From Antiaris toxicaria (Eukaryota; Streptophyta; Magnoliopsida; Rosales; Moraceae), in contig CP141156.1 in NCBI GenBank assembly GCA_035233585.1, forward strand, positions 60,377,001-60,441,000: DNA of 64,000 bases, given 5' to 3'. Of the stretch, positions 58,200 through 64,000 are shown piece by piece (the first letter of the stretch is position 1; every line of letters starts with the position of its first letter). Position numbers and translations under genes: made by a program. The notes beneath the pieces were generated by a model. That model searched no databases, was not told the DNA's origin, and worked only from the letters and a program-made list of their open reading frames with translations.

Positions 58200-61100
58200 A
58201 TGTCACCGACACCCCTCATTTCGATACTTACTGAAAATAAGTTGAATGGCGACAATTATAAAGATTGGAAAAGAAATCTATTAATAGTTCTCAGCTGCGA
58301 GAGACACAAGTTCGTACTGGACGAACCATGCCCACCTGGGCCCAAACCTGACACACCACTTGAGGAGGTCCCGGTTGCCTATAATTGTTGGAGAGAATCC
58401 AATGAAATAGCTCGATGCTACATCCTTGCTAGCATGACGAGTGCTTTACAAAAGCAGCATGAGACTTATCAAGTTGCTGGGGAGATCATGGAAAATCTGG
58501 AGGACATGTTCGGAGGCCAAGAAAAATTGGCTCGACAGTCCGCTATCACCAGCATTATGAACTCCAAGCAAAAGGCTGGTGCTCCGGTGAAGGACCATAT
58601 GATCACTCTAATGGGATTCTTCGCTGAAGCTGCCGAGAATGGTGCTGAGTTAGACTACAACACCCAGATCGAGATGGTGTTCAAGACTCTGTCTAAAGAT
58701 TTTGTGGGGTTTAAGGCCGCATACAATCTGGCGACAAAGGAGTTAGGACTTACCGAGCTCATGAAGCAACTACAGGCTTATGAGCGGATGATCAGGGATG
58801 AAGATGTGGTCCGACCTAAAGGAGAGGCCAATTTGGCGAAATCTTCCAATCCCTCACGGAAGAGGAAGAGGCCAAATAAGAAGCAAGTGGCTTCCAGTTC
58901 TTCTAATCCTCCTGTCTCAGACGGGAAGAAGAAGAAGAAGAACAAGAAGCCAAAGGACCCTAAAAAGTCCAAATGCTTCCACTGTGGGAAGGTAGGTCAC
59001 TTCAAGAAGGCTTGCCGGGAATTCCTAGCCTCCAAGGGCAAGGAAGGTAAGGAACTTCATTACTTAGAAGCGTGTTTGGTGGAAGAATCGAAAGACACAT
59101 GGGTCATTGATTCGGGCGCCACTAATCATGTTTGTGTTTCGATGCAGGGGTTCGTGGAAACGAGAAGTCTACATGATAGGAGCCTCTCGTTGCGGACTGG
59201 AGATGGTAGCTTTGTGGTGGCTGAGGCAGTGGGAGACGTTCATCTTTATTTTGATCAATTTAGGTTTATTTTATTGAAAGACTGTTTTTATGTTCCTAAT
59301 TTTAGGAGGAACCTTATATCGGTAGCTTGTTTAATAAAGGATTCTTATTCAGTTTCTTTTAGTAAAAGAGTTGATATTCGTAGAAATAAGTCTTTTATCT
59401 GTTCTGGATGGATGGATGGAAACCTATATTTGATCAGACCAAAGATGTACTCACTGCTTGACACTGAATTAATTGATAACTCTAAAAGGTTGAAAGTTTC
59501 TCACTCTAACAAGGCGTATCTTTGGCATTTAAGACTTGGTCATATTAATCAGGATAGGATTCAAAGATTGGTGAAAGACGGTCCTCTGGAATCTCTGGAA
59601 GAGGTACGACTTCCCCAATGTGAGTCTTGTCTAGAGGGTAAGATGACTAAGAGGTCTTTTGGAGCTAAGGGTACAAGGGCACAGGAGCTCTTAGAAATTG
59701 TGCACACTGACGTATGTGGCCCCATGAACGTCACAGCACGAGGAGGGTTCGAGTACTATGTCTCTTTCATAGATGATTACTCGAGGTATGGATATGTGTA
59801 TCTGATGCACCGCAAGAGCGAAACCTTTGACAAGTTCAAAGAGTATCGTGCGGAAGTGGAAAAGCAATTGGATAAATCCATAAAAACACTTCGATCTGAT
59901 CGAGGTGGCGAATACCTCTCTGATGAATTTCTAGGACATCTTGTAGAGAATGGGATATTATCCCAATTGACTGCACCTGGTACTCCACAACAGAATGGTG
60001 CAGCCGAAAGGAGAAACAGGACCTTATTGGATATGGTACGGTCCATGATGAGTTACTCAACGCTGCCATTATCATTTTGGGGACATGCTTTACAAACGGC
60101 GTGCTATATTCTGAACCAGGTTCCGAGCAAATCAATTCCTAGAACTCCGTATGAATTGTGGCGTGGCAGGAAGCCCTCCCTTGGACATATGAGAATATGG
60201 GGCTGCCCGGCACATGTACTGGATGGGGATGCGAAGAAGTTGGAACCAAGATCAGAATTATGCATGTTTGTAGGGTATCCAAAGGGAACTAAAGGAGGTC
60301 TGTTCTATAACCCAAAGGAACAAAAGGTCATTGTCTCAACCCATGCGACATTCTTGGAGGAAAGTCACATGAATGACTTTAAGCCTCGAAGCAAAGTGGT
60401 GCTAGAGGAGTTATCGGGTGAAAGAACTGCTCCACAGATTTCGGTCTTGGACGCAAGTCCGAGTTCCAGTGAAAGACCTGCAGACGATCAACAATTTAGG
60501 GTGCCTCGTCGTAGTGGGAGGGTTTCTAAGAAACCTAATTTCTTTATGTATGATGCTGAGGTATACCAGGCCGAGGCTCATGAGCATGAGGAAGATCCGG
60601 TCACATATGATGAAGCTATAAAGGATGTTGATTCTAGATCTTGGAAACAGGCTATGAACAATGAGATGGATTCTATGAAATCCAACTCTGTTTGGGAACT
60701 TGTAGATTTGCCGGATGGGATAAAACCCATTGGATGCAAATGGGTCTACAAAAGAAAGAAGGATGCGGAAGGGAGAGTGGAAACTTTCAAAGCTAGACTG
60801 GTTGCAAAGGGATACACGCAAAAGGCTGGAATCGATTACGAGGAAACCTTTTCGCCTGTTGCTATGCTTAAGTCTATCCGTATTCTTCTATCCATTGCTG
60901 CGGCTCTCGATTACGAGATCTGGCAAATGGATGTCAAGACGGCATTCTTAAATGGCCATCTTGAAGAGTGTATCTATATGATACAGCCCGAAGGGTTCGT
61001 AGCAAAAGGCCAAGATAGGAAAGTCTGCAAGTTGCTTAGATCCATTTATGGATTAAAGCAGGCATCCCGCTCATGGAACCAGAGGTTTGATCAAGCGATT

Positions 61101-62174
61101 AAGACATTTGGTTTTGAGCAGAACGTTGATGAACCTTGTGTTTATAAACGTATTAAGGATGGAAAAGTGGTCTTTCTGATACTCTATGTCGATGATATAC
61201 TACTCATTGGAAATGATGTAGGGAACTTATCATCGGTCAAGCTTTGGTTACACCAACAGTTTGACATGAAGGACTTGGGAGAAGCTAATTATGTTCTAGG
61301 CATTCGTCTCTTCAGAGATCGAAAGAACAAAATGATAGCGTTATCCCAAGCTTCATACATAGATAAAATAATTGACAAATATGCAATGCTAGAGGCAAAG
61401 AAAGGCTCACAACCTTCTATTGCCGGTTTAACTCTTTCATTGGATGACTGTCCCAAGACATCGGAAGAAAGAGAGCGTATGAGTAAGGTCCCTTATGCAT
61501 CCGCTGTGGGTAGCCTTATGTACGCTATGCTTTGCACTCGCCCGGACATATGTTTTGCAGTAGGTATGGTGAGTCGATATCAAGCGAATCCTGGAACCAA
61601 GCACTGGCAAGCAGTAAAGCATATACTCAAGTATCTTAAGAGAACGAGGGATTATATGCTAGTGTATTCTGGAGGGGACCTAACACCCGTAGGATACACG
61701 GACTCAGACTTCCAGACTTGTAAGGATTCGAGGAAATCGACATCTGGATCAGTGTTTTTACTCAGAGGAGGCGCCATTGTGTGGAGGAGCGTGAAGCAAG
61801 GCTGCACAGCTGACTCTACTATGGAGGCTGAGTATGTGGCTGCGGCTGAGGCATCTAAAGAAGCGGTTTGGCTCCGCAAGTTCTTTAGAGACCTTGAGGT
61901 CATTCCGGGTGTTGACAAGCCTATCACACTTTACTGTGATAATACAGGGGCTATTGCCAACACAAGGGAATCTCGGCACCACAAGAGGACCAAGCACATC
62001 GATCGGAGGTATCACATTATTAGAGGGCATGTGGAGACAGGACAAGTGGATGTTTGTAAGATCGCGTCCGAGGACAACATCGCTGATCCCTTTACTAAGA
62101 CTTTGGTAGCTAGAAGCTTTGAGAGGCATGTAGAGGCGATGGGGATGCGTAACATGGCACATCTGCTGGCTTAG
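58200..62174 (+). CDS. Intact Ty1/copia gag-pol polyprotein, 1324 codons (element K)
   Basis: Single open frame encoding all proteins for retrotransposition. Gag is about residues 1-250, with a Lys-rich stretch at 242-258. The zinc knuckle is Cys259, Cys262, His267, Cys272. Protease active site is DSGAT at 304-308. Integrase has a zinc region His443, His448, Cys474, Cys477 and core Asp504, Asp567, Glu603 (D,D-35-E). Reverse transcriptase has Asp911 (QMDVKTAFLNG) and YVDD at 996-999. RNase H has Asp1168, Glu1209 and Asp1247. The order protease-integrase-RT-RNase H is diagnostic of Ty1/copia. The frame also has an ATG 26 codons upstream (58122), but conservation begins at MSPTP (58200). One oddity is Arg1189, where C and G have Gly. 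There is no env-like ORF. The lineage may be Angela/Tork-like, uncertain. Confidence 0.97.
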   Translation: MSPTPLISILTENKLNGDNYKDWKRNLLIVLSCERHKFVLDEPCPPGPKPDTPLEEVPVAYNCWRESNEIARCYILASMTSALQKQHETYQVAGEIMENLEDMFGGQEKLARQSAITSIMNSKQKAGAPVKDHMITLMGFFAEAAENGAELDYNTQIEMVFKTLSKDFVGFKAAYNLATKELGLTELMKQLQAYERMIRDEDVVRPKGEANLAKSSNPSRKRKRPNKKQVASSSSNPPVSDGKKKKKNKKPKDPKKSKCFHCGKVGHFKKACREFLASKGKEGKELHYLEACLVEESKDTWVIDSGATNHVCVSMQGFVETRSLHDRSLSLRTGDGSFVVAEAVGDVHLYFDQFRFILLKDCFYVPNFRRNLISVACLIKDSYSVSFSKRVDIRRNKSFICSGWMDGNLYLIRPKMYSLLDTELIDNSKRLKVSHSNKAYLWHLRLGHINQDRIQRLVKDGPLESLEEVRLPQCESCLEGKMTKRSFGAKGTRAQELLEIVHTDVCGPMNVTARGGFEYYVSFIDDYSRYGYVYLMHRKSETFDKFKEYRAEVEKQLDKSIKTLRSDRGGEYLSDEFLGHLVENGILSQLTAPGTPQQNGAAERRNRTLLDMVRSMMSYSTLPLSFWGHALQTACYILNQVPSKSIPRTPYELWRGRKPSLGHMRIWGCPAHVLDGDAKKLEPRSELCMFVGYPKGTKGGLFYNPKEQKVIVSTHATFLEESHMNDFKPRSKVVLEELSGERTAPQISVLDASPSSSERPADDQQFRVPRRSGRVSKKPNFFMYDAEVYQAEAHEHEEDPVTYDEAIKDVDSRSWKQAMNNEMDSMKSNSVWELVDLPDGIKPIGCKWVYKRKKDAEGRVETFKARLVAKGYTQKAGIDYEETFSPVAMLKSIRILLSIAAALDYEIWQMDVKTAFLNGHLEECIYMIQPEGFVAKGQDRKVCKLLRSIYGLKQASRSWNQRFDQAIKTFGFEQNVDEPCVYKRIKDGKVVFLILYVDDILLIGNDVGNLSSVKLWLHQQFDMKDLGEANYVLGIRLFRDRKNKMIALSQASYIDKIIDKYAMLEAKKGSQPSIAGLTLSLDDCPKTSEERERMSKVPYASAVGSLMYAMLCTRPDICFAVGMVSRYQANPGTKHWQAVKHILKYLKRTRDYMLVYSGGDLTPVGYTDSDFQTCKDSRKSTSGSVFLLRGGAIVWRSVKQGCTADSTMEAEYVAAAEASKEAVWLRKFFRDLEVIPGVDKPITLYCDNTGAIANTRESRHHKRTKHIDRRYHIIRGHVETGQVDVCKIASEDNIADPFTKTLVARSFERHVEAMGMRNMAHLLA

Positions 62175-62188
62175 GGCAAGTGGGAGAT
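62175..62188 (+). promoter_or_regulatory. Polypurine tract of element K
   Basis: GGCAAGTGGGAGAT directly after the polyprotein stop and before TGTTAGG, the primer for plus-strand synthesis. Confidence 0.87.
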
Positions 62189-63546
62189 TGTTAGGAAATG
62201 CCCTAAGTATTAGAGACATTTTGATGTATTCATTTTGAACTGGATAATAAAATTATACTTAGAGGTTATTCATTACATTGCTATCTGTCCTCGTCTTATT
62301 TACATGTTAAAGTAAATGTAAGCAAATATGGCTCACTGACTGCTTGTGTTAAAACTGTTAGAACGTTGCATGCAATGGACTTTTGTATGCGAGAAGACAA
62401 TGTTCTAAAGTTAGCAGTCTAAACTATGGTCTGTAGTCTATGGGGTTAGACCGAGCATCTAACTCATGTTAAGACTATTATGTTATCTAAAGCCTTAGAG
62501 GGGACGGTCTGTCTTGACTGTCTGGAGCTGGACTCCCAAGTAGAGACATGGATATGTTGCTTGGTGGTGACATATTAGACCGGGACTAAAGCGTGATTGA
62601 TCTACGTAGTCCGCTATGAGTGGATCAATCTGCTTTTGACGTTCATTGTGCAATAACCTTAATCCTGAGTAAATGAACTACTTCATGTATATGACTTGTG
62701 TACTTTGATGTTCCAATGGCTAAAGCGTCTCATAAGTAGTAAGCTTATAGACCGGTTCGTTGGGTGCATGACTTGTATACGATGAAGGGTTTGTTTGCAG
62801 ATATCGGAATCATAGCTCTGAGGAGTTAAAGGTATCCTCTTAAAGGCATTATACTGAATGTGAAAATGGACAAGGCCTTGGGTCGTCTGCTGGGCGGATG
62901 ACTTCTTATTCACATATGGTGAATAATCATTTTCTAGATTCGGTAGTATAATGGAACTTTAAGATAGCCTGATCAGTAGGATTAAACGGACTTTGACCTA
63001 AGGCTGATCATGGATATCATATGAGGGTTTTGCATATATGACAAGGTCATTGGATGGTCGATCATCACAGGCTTACGTAATACGGTATATAATTGGGAGT
63101 TCAGTTTCAGGTTTATAGTGGTGTGACTCTGAAATTAGTGATCATATGATTGAGTTGTTCGGTACAGAATGATGATCATATGGAATCACGGGAGCCCGAT
63201 TATATATGTCCAATCAGTCCCTCTACTAGCTCCACATAATTCCTTAACGTTTGGCAAATTGATTTGTGTATGCTATTGGCTAGTTTATTATGCATGGATG
63301 GTGATGACACAGGATTAGGATGGTAGACAAGATTCTCTCCGGTTGGATTCAGATTTTGTTTTGGATAATAGAGTACACAATTATTTGAACTCCAAATAAA
63401 GTTGCCATGATTTTATTTGAGATTGGATTGGAGTTGTAGAAAATTATCCATGAGAACAAGAATATGAAACACAACCGTTTTGTGGAATTTGAAATTTGAA
63501 TTTTGAAATTTGAAATTTGAATTTTGAAATTTGAAATTTGAATTTT

Positions 63547-63614
<68 letters not shown>

Positions 63615-63641
63615 ATTTGAAATTTGAAATTTGAAATTTGA

Positions 63642-63690
<49 letters not shown>

Positions 63691-64000
63691 TTGAAATTCA
63701 AATTTTGAATCACAGTCCAAGTAGGATTCGAATTTGTTGTGGAAAATCCACAAGGTTTGAAATTCGAATTTGAGTTGGATTTGGAGAGGATAATCTTGTT
63801 AGAATCCTACTTGAATTTTGAATCCAAATCCCAACAAATAAGGGATGAAATTTTGAGGATAATCCTCATGAAAGATTTCGGATTTTGTGGATAAGATTCA
63901 AGGAATATTCAAGCTTCAATCCTAGTTGAATTTGGTTTCTCTCTCCTCCCAAAAGTGGCCGAAATTTTGGATCCCTAATCCTAGGAAATTCGGTTATTTT
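62189..64000 (+). repeat. 3' LTR of copia element K, first 1812 bp
   Basis: Aligns to 53736-55547 without a gap. Differences noticed: near 62485 (G/A), 62732 (G/T) and a cluster at 63058-63064. The TATA box and LTR end lie beyond the window. Confidence 0.95.
63489..63709 (+). repeat. AT-rich tract in K 3' LTR
   Basis: Identical in length and register to 55036-55256. Confidence 0.88.

Larger units (their letters stand above)
53736..64000 (+). mobile_element. Element K: apparently intact Ty1/copia retrotransposon (right end outside the window)
   Basis: 5' LTR 53736-56225, primer site, leader, uninterrupted gag-pol 58200-62174, polypurine tract, 3' LTR from 62189. If the 3' LTR has the same length it would end near 64678, giving about 10.9 kb. 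Over the 1812 bp visible, the two LTRs differ at only 5 positions by eye, three of them clustered near 63058-63064, and the AAATTT tracts have equal length. All catalytic motifs are present. It is the best candidate for an autonomous, recently active copy and a possible source for its family. Left duplication candidate: CCCAC, 53731-53735. Confidence 0.94.

Noticed and set aside
1..64000. Host plant gene hidden between elements
   Set aside because: Every stretch over about 100 bp could be assigned to an LTR element by repeats or domains; no host protein family or intron-exon pattern was recognised.

Overview
This window looks like plant nuclear DNA, from a flowering plant with a repeat-rich genome, and almost all of it is nested LTR retrotransposons. 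The evidence is Ty1/copia and chromodomain-bearing Ty3/gypsy polyproteins, LTRs of 2.4 to 4.4 kb, primer sites matching plant initiator-Met tRNA, and 5-bp target duplications. I found no convincing host gene, RNA gene, CRISPR array or prokaryotic feature. The species cannot be told from the sequence.

Layout, left to right. (A) 1-4741: 5' part of a minus-strand copia element (gag start, leader, 5' LTR). (B) A decayed plus-strand Ty3/gypsy element, seen at 4742-5182 and again at 30863-34251. (C) 5183-30862: a plus-strand copia element inserted in the gag of B with target duplication TAGAA; its polyprotein at 24395-28369 has two in-frame stops. (D) 9239-24026: a minus-strand chromovirus-like Ty3/gypsy element with 4.43-kb LTRs, inserted in the leader of C with target duplication CTTGG. 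(E) 34252-36097: a partial minus-strand copia LTR that interrupts B. (F) 36098-39477: a partial LTR related to that of I. (G) 39478-46665: an old plus-strand copia element without its 5' LTR. (H) 46666-46755: a 90-bp orphan segment. (I) 46756-52842: the 3' half of a minus-strand chromovirus-like element, with LTR, chromodomain and integrase. (J) 52843-53735: the start of another such LTR. (K) 53736 to beyond 64000: a plus-strand copia element with an uninterrupted 1324-codon gag-pol frame and nearly identical LTRs.

Order of events: B is oldest. A, C and E inserted into B, then D into C. Separately, J inserted into I and K into J. LTR divergence agrees: about 20 substitutions by eye between the LTRs of C, about 9 over 4.4 kb for D, and 5 over the 1.8 kb visible for K.

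The copia elements A, C, G and K (and probably E) are one family. They share a 2.4-2.5 kb LTR with a TATA box and AATAAA, an AT-rich GAATTTGAAATTT tract, a tRNA-Met primer site, a roughly 2-kb leader with a GC-rich self-complementary block (missing from truncated G), and a 1324-codon polyprotein. K could supply proteins for its defective relatives. D, F, I and J are a second family group with very long LTRs carrying tandem repeats. The most notable point is that D is very young by its LTRs, yet its gag-pol is riddled with stops and its protease domain is almost wholly missing. It was probably copied by proteins supplied in trans.
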